DNA of 64,000 nt from Catellatospora tritici (GTDB lineage Bacteria; Actinomycetota; Actinomycetes; Mycobacteriales; Micromonosporaceae), in contig NZ_JAHRCY010000034.1 of assembly GCF_019083965.1 (NCBI RefSeq), positions 1 through 64,000 of the forward strand, written 5' to 3'. Below the pieces are notes generated by a model, which was given only the letters and a program-made list of their open reading frames with translations, was not told the origin of the DNA and searched no databases. Numbering within the stretch: position 1 is the stretch's first letter; every line of letters begins with the position of its first letter. Both the position numbers and the translations under genes were made by a program. This document shows, piece by piece, positions 8,901 to 23,336 of the stretch.

Positions 8901-8987
8901 GGCGGTGTCGGCGGCGCCGACCCGTTCGGTGAACCAGACGCCCTGCTGGGCGAGGGTGACGGGGATGCCGTCCAGTGCCTGGGTCAT
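5967..8987 (-). CDS. NRPS module C-A-PCP, glycine predicted
   Basis: 1006 residues. Condensation domain (about 8-430) with intact HHLVFDG at 127-133; adenylation domain (about 445-900) with YAIYTSGSTGRPKG, NVYGPTETT, YRTGDL and the C-terminal NGKLDRKAL; then a linker containing two copies of PDGVPA; then a PCP with DLGGHSLTITQI near the C-terminus. Lining up the A domain with GrsA gives the pocket code D-I-L-Q-L-G-V-I-W, one residue from the classical glycine code. It has no thioesterase or epimerase. Coupled by 4-nt overlaps to the ligase upstream and the carrier protein downstream. Position in the assembly line is uncertain because gene order need not equal module order. Confidence 0.93.
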   Translation of the reverse strand: MTQALDGIPVTLAQQGVWFTERVGAADTAYRLAVAVTLPGPADPARLDRAWAEVVTRHPALAVAVTDHGGEPLLRQVPPAPVDHRAADSGTAVAAELGRPFDLAEGPLARCTALHGTDRTTVLVVAHHLVFDGASKDVLVADLLAAYDGRALAAGSLDLLGDAARGQAARIAAATPTAREFWAARPAPADEVVLPYATGAVTTAEPDARVPFALGADLDAALTASAHTLGLTRFELLLAAVHAVLARYGNATTSVAVDLSTRTPELAGEIGMWVNELPVSVAADLDRSWVDLARAVRAEARAVYGHREVPLGRAVPGLAPRVALAPVSISYRRRADSTAAVHWLLTPPVVRTALHLQLVDAADGLTGSVHVPARHPIAAERIAGHLRTLLASALAEPDRPLGDLDLLTAPELTAVAAGNATTRPRRAATVLDLVREQADRTPDAPAVSGTDGELTYRQLVDAAHRVGHGLRARGVADGDLVGLCAKRSTELVVGVLGILAAGAAYLPLDPSYPQARLEFIAADAGAKVILGHTGGPLEVLPLDGLAAFTDEPVTAPRSSGDPDALAYAIYTSGSTGRPKGVEIGHAALANLIAAMGELLGTDPAHRWLNLTSLSFDISGLELFLPLTTGACVLVAPDAATREGVALDRLIRDSGATHVQATPSTWRMLLDADFAGAPITALCGGEPLPLRLAQRLRERTTRLVNVYGPTETTIWSTAAEIAADPQRITIGGPLANTTLHVLDESLRPLPPGVPGELCIGGAGLARGYRGRPELTEQKFVTVAGRRLYRTGDLVRLGADGQVEFLGRVDDQIKLRGHRIELGEIEQTLLGAPGVGQAAVAVRGCTLVAYLVGAGDLPEIRRHLSGTLPRYMMPGQYVWLDRLPLTPNGKLDRKALPEPPALAADPVDDLDGACAAAPDGVPAPDGVPAPAGDLVAEVTAIWCEVLRIDDIAPDDTLFDLGGHSLTITQITARVRDAYDVEVPFDVFFDTPTIEGVVASIEELLGERA
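6208..6243. repeat. 18-bp direct repeat, two copies, in the A-PCP linker
   Basis: Two perfect adjacent copies of an 18-bp unit (6208-6225 and 6226-6243) code for PDGVPA twice in the linker between adenylation and carrier domains. Slippage repeat; only linker length should change. Confidence 0.85.
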
Positions 8988-10519
8988 GGGATTGATCCCT
9001 CCTGGTCGGGCCGGTCGGTGAACAGGGCCCGGAGCTGGTGCTTGACGACCTTGCCCCCGGCGTTGCGGGGCAGTTCGGTGACGTGGGCGAGGCGGCTGGG
9101 CTGCTCGTGGGCGGCCAGCCGGGTGGACAGGAACGTGCGTATCTCGGGCAGCGACAGCAGCCGGTCGGCGACCACGACCGCGGCGACCACCTTGCCGAGC
9201 ACCGGGTCGGGCAGGCCGAGCACGGCCGCGTCGGTGATCTCCGGGTGCTCGTGCAGGGCCGCCTCGACGGCGACGGTGGACACCTTGTCCGCGCCGCTCT
9301 TGATGACGTCGCTCTCCCGGTCGGCCAGGTACAGGTAGCCGTCCTCGTCGAGGTGGCCGACGTCGCCCATCCGGGTCCAGCCGTCACGGAACACGTGCCG
9401 GGTCGCGTCGGGATCGTCGTGGTAGGACCGCGCGGTTCCGGCGGCGCGCAGCCACACCTCGCCGACGGTGCCGGGCGGGCACGGGATGCCGTCGGGGGCC
9501 AGGATGCGCAGCTCGCCGCCGCCGGTGGCCTTGCCGAGCGCGGCGGGCCGGTCGGGGTGGAACACCATGCTGGTCTGCGTCGGCGCGGCCTCGGTGGAGG
9601 TGTAGTAGTTGACGATTGTCGCCTTGGGCAGCGCGGCCGCCAGCCCCGCCGCGATCGCCGGGGGCAGCGCGGCGGCGGTCGAGCCGAGCAGCACCACGCT
9701 GGACAGGTCGTGCTCGGCCAGGGCGCCGGAGTGCAGCAGCTCGATCGCCATCGCGGGCACCACGAACGCGCTGCCGACCCGGCGTTCGGCGATGAGCCGG
9801 GCGAAGTGCGGGGCGGCGAACCGGGCCGTGGCCAGCATGCCCGCGTGCGCGTCGAGGGCGTTGAGCAGCATGGTCTGTCCGGCGTTGGTGCCGATCGGGA
9901 ACGCGTGCAGAAACTGCCTGGAGTGGGCCAGGCGGCGTAGCGGTGGGTCGATCCGGCAGCCGTGGGTGAGGTTGGCATGGACGGCGGTGACGCCCTTGGG
10001 GCGGCCGGTGGTGCCGGAGGTGTAGAGGATCTGGGCGGGGGCGGCCGGGTCGGGGCCGAGTAGCGGGTCGGCGTCGGGCAGGGCGGCGACGGCGGCGGGG
10101 TCCCATACCAGCGGAATCGGGGTGTCCGGCAGGACCGCGTCCGGGCCGTGCAGGACCGCGACCGCGCCGCTGTGGCGCAGCATGTAGTCCAGTTCGGCGG
10201 CGGCGTTGCGGGTCGACAGCGGCACCGCGACGGCACCGGCGGCGAGCACCCCGGTGTAGGCGGTGGCGTAGGCGATCCAGTCGCGGGCGCCGTACACCAG
10301 CGCGACCCGGTCCCCCGGCCGAACGCCCGCGGTGCGCAGCCCGGCCGCGACGGCCTGGGTGCGCCGCTGCCACGTGGCCAGGTCCAGCGTCGCCGACCCC
10401 TGGGTGATCGCGACGTGTTCGGGCTGGGTCCGGGCCCGTGCCGCCAGCAGCTGCGGCACGGTCAGCGGTGCCCGCCCGGCGGCTCGCGCGGCGGCCCTGG
10501 CCGCGGCGATGGCGCTCAT
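8984..10519 (-). CDS. Acyl/aryl-AMP ligase (ANL superfamily)
   Basis: 511 residues, the usual length of a stand-alone acyl-CoA or acyl-ACP ligase. Core motifs: ILYTSGTTGRPKGV (P-loop), VNYYTSTEA, GDVGHLDEDGYLYLADR and the C-terminal catalytic Lys in PRNAGGKVVK. No carrier domain is attached. The gene sits inside the NRPS operon, 40 bp downstream of the NRPS-MFS gene and overlapping the next NRPS gene by 4 nt, so it probably activates a carboxylic acid and loads it on the free carrier protein (5713-5970) as starter or side-chain acyl group. Whether it transfers to CoA or directly to the carrier cannot be decided from sequence. Confidence 0.88.
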   Translation of the reverse strand: MSAIAAARAAARAAGRAPLTVPQLLAARARTQPEHVAITQGSATLDLATWQRRTQAVAAGLRTAGVRPGDRVALVYGARDWIAYATAYTGVLAAGAVAVPLSTRNAAAELDYMLRHSGAVAVLHGPDAVLPDTPIPLVWDPAAVAALPDADPLLGPDPAAPAQILYTSGTTGRPKGVTAVHANLTHGCRIDPPLRRLAHSRQFLHAFPIGTNAGQTMLLNALDAHAGMLATARFAAPHFARLIAERRVGSAFVVPAMAIELLHSGALAEHDLSSVVLLGSTAAALPPAIAAGLAAALPKATIVNYYTSTEAAPTQTSMVFHPDRPAALGKATGGGELRILAPDGIPCPPGTVGEVWLRAAGTARSYHDDPDATRHVFRDGWTRMGDVGHLDEDGYLYLADRESDVIKSGADKVSTVAVEAALHEHPEITDAAVLGLPDPVLGKVVAAVVVADRLLSLPEIRTFLSTRLAAHEQPSRLAHVTELPRNAGGKVVKHQLRALFTDRPDQEGSIP

Positions 10520-10559
10520 GCCGCCGCTCCGGCGCGGACGGCGCCGCGGCTCGGCGCGC

Positions 10560-16111
<5,552 letters not shown>

Positions 16112-16115
<4 letters not shown>

Positions 16116-19100
16116 GGTGCTCCCTGTCCCGCCGCGGCGAGTTGCGCCGCGGCCTCTTCCTCGGTGAGGCGGTCGATCTCGGCGACCAGCGCCTGCTCGA
16201 CGGCGTCGGCGAACCCGGCGACGGTGGGCCGGTCGAACAGCGACCGGATGGGCAGGTCCAGGTCGACGGTGGCGCGCAGCCGGGCGATGACCCGGGTGGC
16301 CAGCAGCGAGTGCCCGCCGAGGGCGAAGAAGTCGTCGTGCGCCCCGGCCCGCTCGATCGGCAGCAGTTCGGCGAAGATGCCCGCGACCAGCGCCTCGGCG
16401 TCGGTACGCGGCGCGACGTAGTCGGCGCGCGCCTCGTCCCCGATCGTCACCGGCGGCAGGGCGCGCAGGTCGACCTTGCCGTTGCGGGTCAGCGGCAGCT
16501 CCGCCAGCACCACGATCACGCTGGGCACCAGCAGCGCGGGCAGCCGCTCGGCGGCGAAGGCGCGCACCTCTTCGGCGCAGACCGGGCCGGTGACGTATCC
16601 GACCAGGGTGTCGTCCACTGCGACCACGGCCGCCTGACCGACGTCCGGGTGTCCGGTGAGGACGGCCTCGACCTCGCCCGGCTCGATGCGCACGCCGCGG
16701 ACCTTCAGCTGCCGGTCGACGCGGCCGAGGAACTCCAGCACCGGCTCGTCGCGGCGCCAGCGGACCCGGTCACCGGTGCGGTACATCAGACCCGGCCCGT
16801 ACGGGTCGGACCCGAACCGCTCGGCGGTCAGGTCGGGGCGGCCCAGGTAGCCCTCGGCCAGCCCCGCCCCGGCCAGGCACAGCTCCCCCGCCGCGCCGGG
16901 CGGCACCAGGCGCCCGAACCGGTCCAGCACGTACGCGCGTACCCCGGCCAGCGGGCGGCCGATCGGCGGACGGCGGCGCGTGTCGGCTGCGCCGAGGTCG
17001 GCGGCGGTGGCGATGATCGTCGCCTCGGTCGGGCCGTACGTGTTGACCAGGCGGACGCGGTCGCCGTGGCGGTCCCGCCACGTCGCGACGGCCGCGGCGG
17101 CGACCTGCTCGCCACCGAGGATCACCAGCCGCAGTGCGGCGGGCCACGCGGGCACCACGTCCAGCAGCGCCTGCCAGTACGCGGTGGGCAGGTCCAGCAC
17201 CGTGACCGCCGGGTCGGCGGCGAGCAGCTCGGGCAGCGACTGCGGCCCGTCGGGCAGCAGCACCAGGGTGCCGCCGACGGCCAGGGTCGGCCAGATCTCC
17301 TCGGCGTGGGTGTCGAACCCGACGCCCGCGAACTGCACCACCCGGTCGGCGGCGGTCAGGCCGTAGTCGGCCGCCATCCAACCCGTCCGGTCGTCCAGCG
17401 CCTGCCGTCCCACCAGCACCGCCTTTGGGGTGCCCGTCGAGCCGGAGGTGAACAGCACGTACGCGGCGGCGGGCACCGCCGCGGGCTCGGTCGCGGCGGG
17501 TGCCACGCCGTCCGGGCCCAACACCGCCGCGACGGCGGCCTGCGCGACCATGGCGTCGCGGCGGGCGGCGGGCAGCCCCGGGTCGATCGGCACATAGCCG
17601 CACCCGGCCCGCCACACCGCCAGCAGCGACGCGACCAGCTCGGGTCCGCGCGGCACACTCACCCCGACCAGCGCGCCGGCGCTCACTCCGGCCGCCCGCA
17701 GTGCGTCGGCCAGTTCGCCGGAGCGGGTCCACAGCCCTCGGTAGGTGACCGTGTCGTTGCCGCTGCGCAGCGCGACCGCGTCGGGAGTGGAGGCGACGAC
17801 CCGTTCGATCCGCGCCAGCAGCGGCGCTTGCGGTGCCAGGTCGGGTCCGGTGCCCAGGCGCAGCAGTTCGGCCCGGGTGCCGTCGTCGACCAGCGGCAGC
17901 TCGCGTACGCGGGCGTCGGGCTCGGCGAGCACCGCGTGCAGCAGCGCGGTGAACCGGTCGGCCAGCGCGTGCGCGGTGGCCGGCTCGAACAGGTCGCTGT
18001 TGTAGGTCAGCACCACGTCCATCGCGTCGGCGCCGAGCTGCACGTCCATCGCCACGTCGGTCTTGACGTGCGGGGTGCCGGAGTCGAACGCCTCGGCGGC
18101 CAGCCCGCCGAACCCGTCGGTCGCGGTCGCGGACACGTTCATGGTGGTGTGCAGGGTGAACGTGGCCTGGAACAGCGCGTTGCGGCTGAGGTCGCGGGGC
18201 AGGTTCAGTCGCGCGGTCAGCTCCTCGAACGGGATGTCCTGGTGGGCGAACGCCTCCATGAACGACCGGCGGGTCCGCAGCACCAGGTCGCGGAAGGTCA
18301 CGTCGCCGGACAGGTCGGCGCGCAGCACCAGCATCCCACTGAAGTAGCCGAACACCGCCTCCAGCGCGGTGTCGTCCCGTCCGGCGACCGGGGTGCCGAC
18401 GGTGAGGTCGTCCTGCCCGGACAGTTGCGCCAGGGCCAGCTCGTACAACGTCACCAGCAGCATGTACGGCGTGCAGCGCAGCTGTCGGGTGGCGGCCTGC
18501 ACCGCCCGCAGGGTGTCGCCGGGGAACTCGCGCAGCACCACGCCGCCCGCTGAGGTGCGCACGGGCGGGCGCGGCCGGTCCAGCGGCAGGTCGAGCGTCG
18601 GCGGGTCGGCCAGTACGCCCGCCCAGAAGTCGAGGCCGGTGGTGGGGTCGGCGGCGCGGGCGGCGGCGTGGTCGAGGTAGCGCACCGCCGGGGCGGTCGG
18701 CTCGAGCCCGCGATAGGACTCGGTGATCTGCCGGTACAGCAGATTCATCGACCAGCCGTCGCCGACGATGTGGTGCACCACGGTGCACAGGACATGCTCG
18801 TCATCGGACAGTCGCAGCAGGCCGATCCGGATCAGGTGCCCCTGGGCCAGGTCGAACGGCCGGGCGATCAGCTCCTCGACCCGGACGCGGGCGGCGGCCC
18901 GAGGGTCGGTGGCGGCCGACAGGTCGGCGTACTCGATCGGGGTGTGGCGCGGCGGCTGGACCTGCTGGTACGGCACGCCGTGGTGGTCGCCGAAGCGGGT
19001 GCGCAGGCTCTCGTGGCGGCGGGTGGCGTCGTCGTAGGCGCGCGTCAGCAGGTCGCGGTCCAGCGGTCCGCGCAGGCGGCTGGTGGTCGAGATGTGGTAC

Positions 19101-19183
19101 GCGGCATCGCCCGGATCGAGCCGGTCCAGGAACCACAGGCGCTGCTGCGCCGCCGTCAACAGGCCTTCTTCGGACTCGGGCAT
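16112..19183 (-). CDS. NRPS module C-A-PCP, basic substrate predicted; first gene of the operon
   Basis: 1023 residues from ATG 19183, chosen because GGGGG lies 6 nt upstream; the frame is open further up, and an ATG at 19240 also follows a GGAGG but at only 2 nt. Condensation domain with HHIVGDG (about 137-143), adenylation domain with VLFTSGSTGTPKA, NTYGPTEAT and NGKVDLRAL, then PCP with ALGGHSLLA. The pocket code read against GrsA is D-T-E-D-I-G-T-I-I; the E and D side chains suggest a positively charged substrate, and from memory the closest assigned codes are of the beta-lysine type. The protein opens with a C domain, so it condenses onto an incoming acyl or peptidyl group. No MbtH gene is nearby. 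Confidence 0.92.
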
Positions 19184-19380
19184 GCGTTTCCCCCGGCAAC
19201 TGGCGAATGCGAGTCGGTAGGGGGCAAACGTAAAGTGCATTTCCTCCACTGGCAAGACTCTTAACTGAGAGCCATCGAGCGTTTCGGCACCTCAATAGAC
19301 ATATCTCGACACGTTTCCGGGCGCGGCCAGCAGTGCGACCGTCGCCACGAAAACGTGCCGAGTTGAAGAAGATTTCCGGC

Positions 19381-20856
19381 TCAGCGGCGTCCGGTGAGGA
19401 CCTCGGCGGCAGCCTGTCCACACGCGCGGGTGCCGCCGTGGGTGACCACATAGACCGCGCCCACCGGGTCCGGCTCGGGCATGCCCAACTCCACCACGAC
19501 CGCGTCCGGGCGGGCCGCCAGCAACTCGGCCCGGACCTGCCGCGCCCACGGGTGCTGACGCGCGTCGCGACCGACCACGACCAGCGGCCGCCCGGCCGCC
19601 GCCGCCAGCGCGTCGGCCTGCCACTGCGGCGGCGCCCCGGGACCGACCCGCTCGCCGGTAGTGCCCACGACCAGCGAGCCCAGCGGCTCGGCCACACCCC
19701 AGGGCATGCTCTGGTCGACCGCGATGCCGGTCGGGGTGTCCAGCTCGATCACGTGCGCCGGACCGGGCAGCGGCAGCCCCGAACCGGTCACCCGGACCGC
19801 GCGCCGCGCCGCCGCCAAGCCGACCTCGGGCGTACGCCCGATGCCCACCGCCGCCTGTCGCTGCCACGTCGCCAGCTCTCGCACCCGCGCCGCCGCGTCG
19901 GCCAGCCGCTCCTCGGCCAGCGCACCCTCCCGCACCGCGGTGACGATCGAGTTGCGCAGCAGCCCGACGATGCCCTCGTTCTTGTACTCGCCGCCCACGC
20001 AGATCGCGTCGGCGCCCGCGGCCAGCGCCCGCACCGCCGCCCCGCCCACGCCCCACTGCCGGGCCACCGCGGCCATCTCGATGCCGTCGGTGACGACCAG
20101 TCCGTCGAAGCCGAGCCGTTCGCGCAGCAGCCCCGTCAGCAGCACCGGGCTGAGCGTGGCCGGCAACTCCTCGTCGTACGCCGTGACCAGCAGGTGTCCG
20201 GTCATCACCGCGCGCACGCCGGCCGCGATCGCGGCGGCGAACGGCGGCAGGGCCGTCTCGGCCAGCTCCTCCCGGGTGGCGTGCACCCGGGCCGCGTCGA
20301 AGTGCGAGTCCTCGACCGTGTCGCCGTGGCCGGGGAAGTGCTTGGCACACGCGGCGACCCCGGCCGACTGCAGGCCGCGCACCCAGGCTGCACTGTGTCG
20401 GGCCACCAGCACCGGGTTCGCGCCGAAGGACCGTACGCCGATGACGACGTTCTCCGGCCGCGAGTTGACGTCGACGGTCGGGGCGTAGTTCAGGGTGATG
20501 CCCACGGCGGCCAGGTCCGCGCCGATGTCGCGGGCCACGGCTTCGGTCAGCGCCGGATCGTCCACGGCCCCCAGCGCCAGGTTGCCGGGGCGGTCGCTGC
20601 CGGTGCGCGCGTCCAGGCGGGTGACGTCACCCGCTTCCTCGTCGACCGCGATGACCACGTCGGGATTCTCGGCGCGCAGCTGCGCGGTCAGCTCGGCGAC
20701 CTGGTCCCGGTCGGCGATGTTGCGCGAGTACAGCGCGATGCCGCCCAGGCCGCGGCCGAGCCTGCGGCGCACCCAGTCCGGCGCCGAGGTGCCGACGAAG
20801 CCGGGCTGTAGCACGGTGTCGGCCAGCAGGGCGAGGTCGGTCTCGAGCTGCGTCAT
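19381..20856 (-). CDS. GH3 beta-N-acetylhexosaminidase-like glycosidase (NagZ type)
   Basis: 491 residues. N-terminal GH3 barrel with DEEAGDVTRL, the family-typical KHFPGHGDTVEDSH loop that supplies the catalytic His in NagZ-type enzymes, and nucleophile Asp in LVVTDGIEM. The C-terminal part is a Rossmann-like extension. ATG 20856 was chosen over an upstream start for its AAGGAGG at 8 nt. No signal peptide, so it probably acts on imported or recycled amino sugars. It could be cell-wall muropeptide recycling or chitobiose use; a secreted chitinase lies 13 kb away. A palindrome at 20930-20947 may be its operator. Confidence 0.88.
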   Translation of the reverse strand: MTQLETDLALLADTVLQPGFVGTSAPDWVRRRLGRGLGGIALYSRNIADRDQVAELTAQLRAENPDVVIAVDEEAGDVTRLDARTGSDRPGNLALGAVDDPALTEAVARDIGADLAAVGITLNYAPTVDVNSRPENVVIGVRSFGANPVLVARHSAAWVRGLQSAGVAACAKHFPGHGDTVEDSHFDAARVHATREELAETALPPFAAAIAAGVRAVMTGHLLVTAYDEELPATLSPVLLTGLLRERLGFDGLVVTDGIEMAAVARQWGVGGAAVRALAAGADAICVGGEYKNEGIVGLLRNSIVTAVREGALAEERLADAAARVRELATWQRQAAVGIGRTPEVGLAAARRAVRVTGSGLPLPGPAHVIELDTPTGIAVDQSMPWGVAEPLGSLVVGTTGERVGPGAPPQWQADALAAAAGRPLVVVGRDARQHPWARQVRAELLAARPDAVVVELGMPEPDPVGAVYVVTHGGTRACGQAAAEVLTGRR

Positions 20857-20929
20857 CGCGGATGCCTCCTTTTCGCTCACTGCGCGCAGGTTTGCTGAGC
20901 GATCCCGCGCGATCGGAGCGAGCGGGAGT

Positions 20930-20947
20930 CAACTGTGCGCACGGTTG
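20930..20947. promoter_or_regulatory. 18-bp palindrome upstream of the GH3 gene
   Basis: CAACTGTGCGCACGGTTG is palindromic except for one base pair, 74 bp upstream of the GH3 start. Length and symmetry resemble a LacI- or TetR-type operator. No regulator gene is next to it. Confidence 0.45.
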
Positions 20948-21026
20948 CGCGGGAGCGTACCGGTCGACGACGTCATTCGGCTGTCCGGTCCCGACGCCCG
21001 CGCCGCCTTGGATCCGCCGCCCCGCG

Positions 21027-21075
21027 TTGACCGATCCGCCGCACCACCTTAAGTTTGTAAATACGATAAACTTAA
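21027..21075 (+). promoter_or_regulatory. Promoter and operator of the GH12 glucanase gene
   Basis: TTGACC (21027-21032), a 17-nt spacer and TAAGTT (21050-21055) form a promoter. The -10 lies in an AT-rich inverted repeat, TTAAGTTT (21049-21056) and AAACTTAA (21068-21075) with an 11-nt spacer, unusual in such GC-rich DNA. A related site covers the chitinase -10 at 33510-33527, so a common repressor is likely. Confidence 0.6.
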
Positions 21076-21148
21076 ATTAGTCGCCCCGGGGATCCCAGCA
21101 GCCCCTCCACGGCCGCAGCCGGTCCCCCGGCGACCGACTGGAGGAGTC

Positions 21149-22312
21149 ATGCGGAAACGGACCTCAGCCATCGCGGCCGTGCTGACGGCAACGATGGCCG
21201 CCCTGGGGACCGCCGTCGCCACCGAACTGCCCTCGTTCGCGGCGACCGGATGCACCGTCACCTACAGCGTCACCAACCAGTGGCCCGGCGGCTTCGGGGC
21301 CGACGTCACCGTCAAGAACCTCGGCGACCCCCTCAACGGGTGGAACCTGGTCTGGTCCTACTCGGCGGGACAGCAGGTGGGCCAGCACTGGAACGCCACC
21401 ATCACGCAGAGCGGATCGCAGGTGACGGCCACCAACGTCGGCTACAACGGCTCGGTGGCGACCAACGGCACCGTCAACTTCGGCTTCAACGGCTCCTGGA
21501 CCGGCAGCAACCCGGCCCCGACCAGCTTCCGGCTCAACGGCGTCGCCTGCACCGGCGGCGTGACGGGCTCGCCCAGCCCGACGCGTACGGCCGGTCCGTC
21601 GCCGTCGCCCTCCCGGTCGACCACGCCCAGCCCCTCGCCCAGCAGCGGCACCCCGGGCGTGCCCGCGGACGCGGTCTGGGTCGCCTCCGGGCAGTGGGAC
21701 ACCTGGGTCAACAGCGGGTACACCGTCTACAACAACATCTGGGGCTCCGGCGCGGGCAGCCAGACGATCTGGGCACGCACGCCCACCAACTGGGGCGTCA
21801 TCGCCAACCACCCGACGACCTCAGGCGTGAAGTCCTACCCGCACACGGTCAAGGGCTCGCTCAACCGCACCGTCAGCTCGCTCGGCACCTTCACCAGTTC
21901 GTTCAATGTGAGCGTCCCGGGCAGCGGCAACTACTCCACCACCTACGACATCTGGGCCAACAACTGGGCCTACGAGGTCATGCTGTGGATGAACTACAAC
22001 GGCGCGGTCGGCCCGATCGCCGAGCAGTACGACTCCAACGGCGCCGTCCCGGCGTTCCGCAACGTCAGCCTCGGCGGGCACACCTGGAACATCTACCGGG
22101 GCAACAACGGGGCCAACGCGGTGTTCTCGTTCCTGCGTACCAGCAACACCAACTCGGGTACGGTCGACCTCCGCGCGATCATGAACTGGCTGCGCACCCA
22201 GAACTGGTGGGGTGACGTGACCGTCGGCGAGGCCCAGTTCGGCTTCGAGATCAGCGGCACGAACGGCTCGGCCGCCTTCACCGACAACAGCTTCTCCATC
22301 GCCTGGAGCTGA
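21149..22312 (+). CDS. Secreted CBM2-GH12 endoglucanase/xyloglucanase
   Basis: 387 residues preceded by GGAGGAG. Sec signal peptide (about 1-32, ending SFAA), then a cellulose-binding CBM2 (about 34-133; Trp residues in NQWPGGF and LNGWNLVW and flanking Cys), a Pro/Ser/Thr linker (about 138-170) and a GH12 jelly-roll catalytic domain (about 172-387). The catalytic Glu pair is seen in YEVMLWMNY (nucleophile) and GFEISG (acid/base). It cuts beta-1,4-glucans outside the cell while anchored to cellulose. The gene has its own promoter with a palindromic operator and ends in a strong terminator, so it is monocistronic. Confidence 0.95.
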   Translation: MRKRTSAIAAVLTATMAALGTAVATELPSFAATGCTVTYSVTNQWPGGFGADVTVKNLGDPLNGWNLVWSYSAGQQVGQHWNATITQSGSQVTATNVGYNGSVATNGTVNFGFNGSWTGSNPAPTSFRLNGVACTGGVTGSPSPTRTAGPSPSPSRSTTPSPSPSSGTPGVPADAVWVASGQWDTWVNSGYTVYNNIWGSGAGSQTIWARTPTNWGVIANHPTTSGVKSYPHTVKGSLNRTVSSLGTFTSSFNVSVPGSGNYSTTYDIWANNWAYEVMLWMNYNGAVGPIAEQYDSNGAVPAFRNVSLGGHTWNIYRGNNGANAVFSFLRTSNTNSGTVDLRAIMNWLRTQNWWGDVTVGEAQFGFEISGTNGSAAFTDNSFSIAWS

Positions 22313-22318
22313 CCTCAC

Positions 22319-22354
22319 GGCGAGAGCCTGGCCCGCTGCGGCCAGGCTCTCGCC
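22319..22354 (+). terminator. Terminator behind the glucanase gene
   Basis: A perfect 15-bp stem (22319-22333 with 22340-22354, arms GGCGAGAGCCTGGCC) around a 6-nt loop, starting 7 nt after the stop codon. No long T-run, as is common in actinomycetes. Confidence 0.9.
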
Positions 22355-22574
22355 ATCGGTGGTGCTTGTCGCCGCGCCGTCGGTATCAGCCGCCGCAGCG
22401 GGAGTCCGGGCGGGCGAGGCCATGAGAGATCCGCATCGACCTCGACGCGTAGCCACCCGCCGGACGTCGGCAGTCGGCACACTTCCGATACATCGGACAT
22501 CACGCGACGGTATGGTCGGAGAGCGCGGCATGAGCACGCCCGTGCATGTCGGTGCGACCGGAAGGTGCCTCATC

Positions 22575-23078
22575 GTGGACGTGAGCGACCTGCTCGTCGA
22601 CGCGTTCGACCGGCTCCCCGAGATGATCGGTGAGGCCGTCGACGGCCTGACCGCCGATCAGCTGTGCTGGCAGCCCGCCCCGGGCGCCAACCCGATCGGC
22701 TGGCTCGTCTGGCACCTCACCCGCGTCCAGGACCACCACCTGTCCGAACTGCTCGACCAGGACCAGCTCTGGGTCACGGGCACCTGGGCGCACCGGTTCG
22801 GACTGCGCCCGGACCCGCACGACACCGGCTACGGCCACACGGCCGCACAGGTGGCCGCCGTACGCCCCGACGGCCCGCGGGTGCTCGCCGACTACTACGA
22901 CGCGGTCGCCGCCCGCACCCGCGACCTCCTGCGCACCCTGACCCCGACCGACCTCGACCGCGTCGTCGACGAGCGCTGGGACCCGCCGGTGACCCTGGGC
23001 GTCCGGCTGGTCAGCGTCGCCAACGACGACGTCGCGCACGCCGCCCAGGCCGCCTACGTCCGCGGCCTCCTGCCGTAG
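22575..23078 (+). CDS. DinB/DUF664-like putative thiol (mycothiol) transferase
   Basis: 167 residues from GTG 22575, the start that gives the usual family opening VDVSDLLVDAFDRLPE; an ATG at 22530 would add 15 residues. Four-helix DinB-type fold with the metal-binding His pattern in WLVWHLTRVQDHH and a later His in DDVAHAAQ. Members of this group bind a divalent metal and often use mycothiol. Its neighbours give no pathway. No signal peptide. Confidence 0.75.
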   Translation: MDVSDLLVDAFDRLPEMIGEAVDGLTADQLCWQPAPGANPIGWLVWHLTRVQDHHLSELLDQDQLWVTGTWAHRFGLRPDPHDTGYGHTAAQVAAVRPDGPRVLADYYDAVAARTRDLLRTLTPTDLDRVVDERWDPPVTLGVRLVSVANDDVAHAAQAAYVRGLLP

Positions 23079-23140
23079 CGCCTCGCGCCACGGGCGCGGC
23101 CGGATGACGGCAGAGGCGGGGTCAGGCAGCCGGCACCGAA

Positions 23141-23171
23141 AAGCCGGGCCCTCTATCCGAGGACCCGGCTT
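23141..23171 (-). terminator. Terminator of initiator tRNA copy 1
   Basis: Arms 23141-23153 and 23159-23171 (AAGCCGGG core) form a 13-bp stem with one G-T pair and a 5-nt loop, followed on the minus strand by TTTTCGG, 20 bp after the tRNA 3' end. Confidence 0.85.
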
Positions 23172-23191
23172 GTGAACCGCACGATCGTAAG

Positions 23192-23265
23192 TAGCGGGGA
23201 CAGGATTTGAACCTGCGACCTCTGGGTTATGAGCCCAGCGAGCTACCGAGCTGCTCCACCCCGCG
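23192..23265 (-). tRNA. Initiator tRNA-fMet (CAU), copy 1
   Basis: 74 nt, full cloverleaf with anticodon CAU in GGGCTCATAACCC: three G-C pairs at the base of the anticodon stem mark an initiator tRNA. Position 1 is C and position 72 is U, an unpaired end as required for formylation. CCA is not encoded. It is identical to the copy at 28066-28139. Confidence 0.95.
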
Positions 23266-23336
23266 TCGGTTTACTCAGCCTACGCTACCGGCAGCCGCGA
23301 GGTCGAATCGGTTACCGCAGCCACCGCAACCGCCGG

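Noticed and set aside
19184..19255. N-terminal extension of the first NRPS gene to a TTG at 19255 or ATG at 19240
   Set aside because: The added residues are not part of a C domain, and the GGGGG-spaced ATG at 19183 is a better start; the GGAGG before 19240 is too close. A short leader peptide remains possible.
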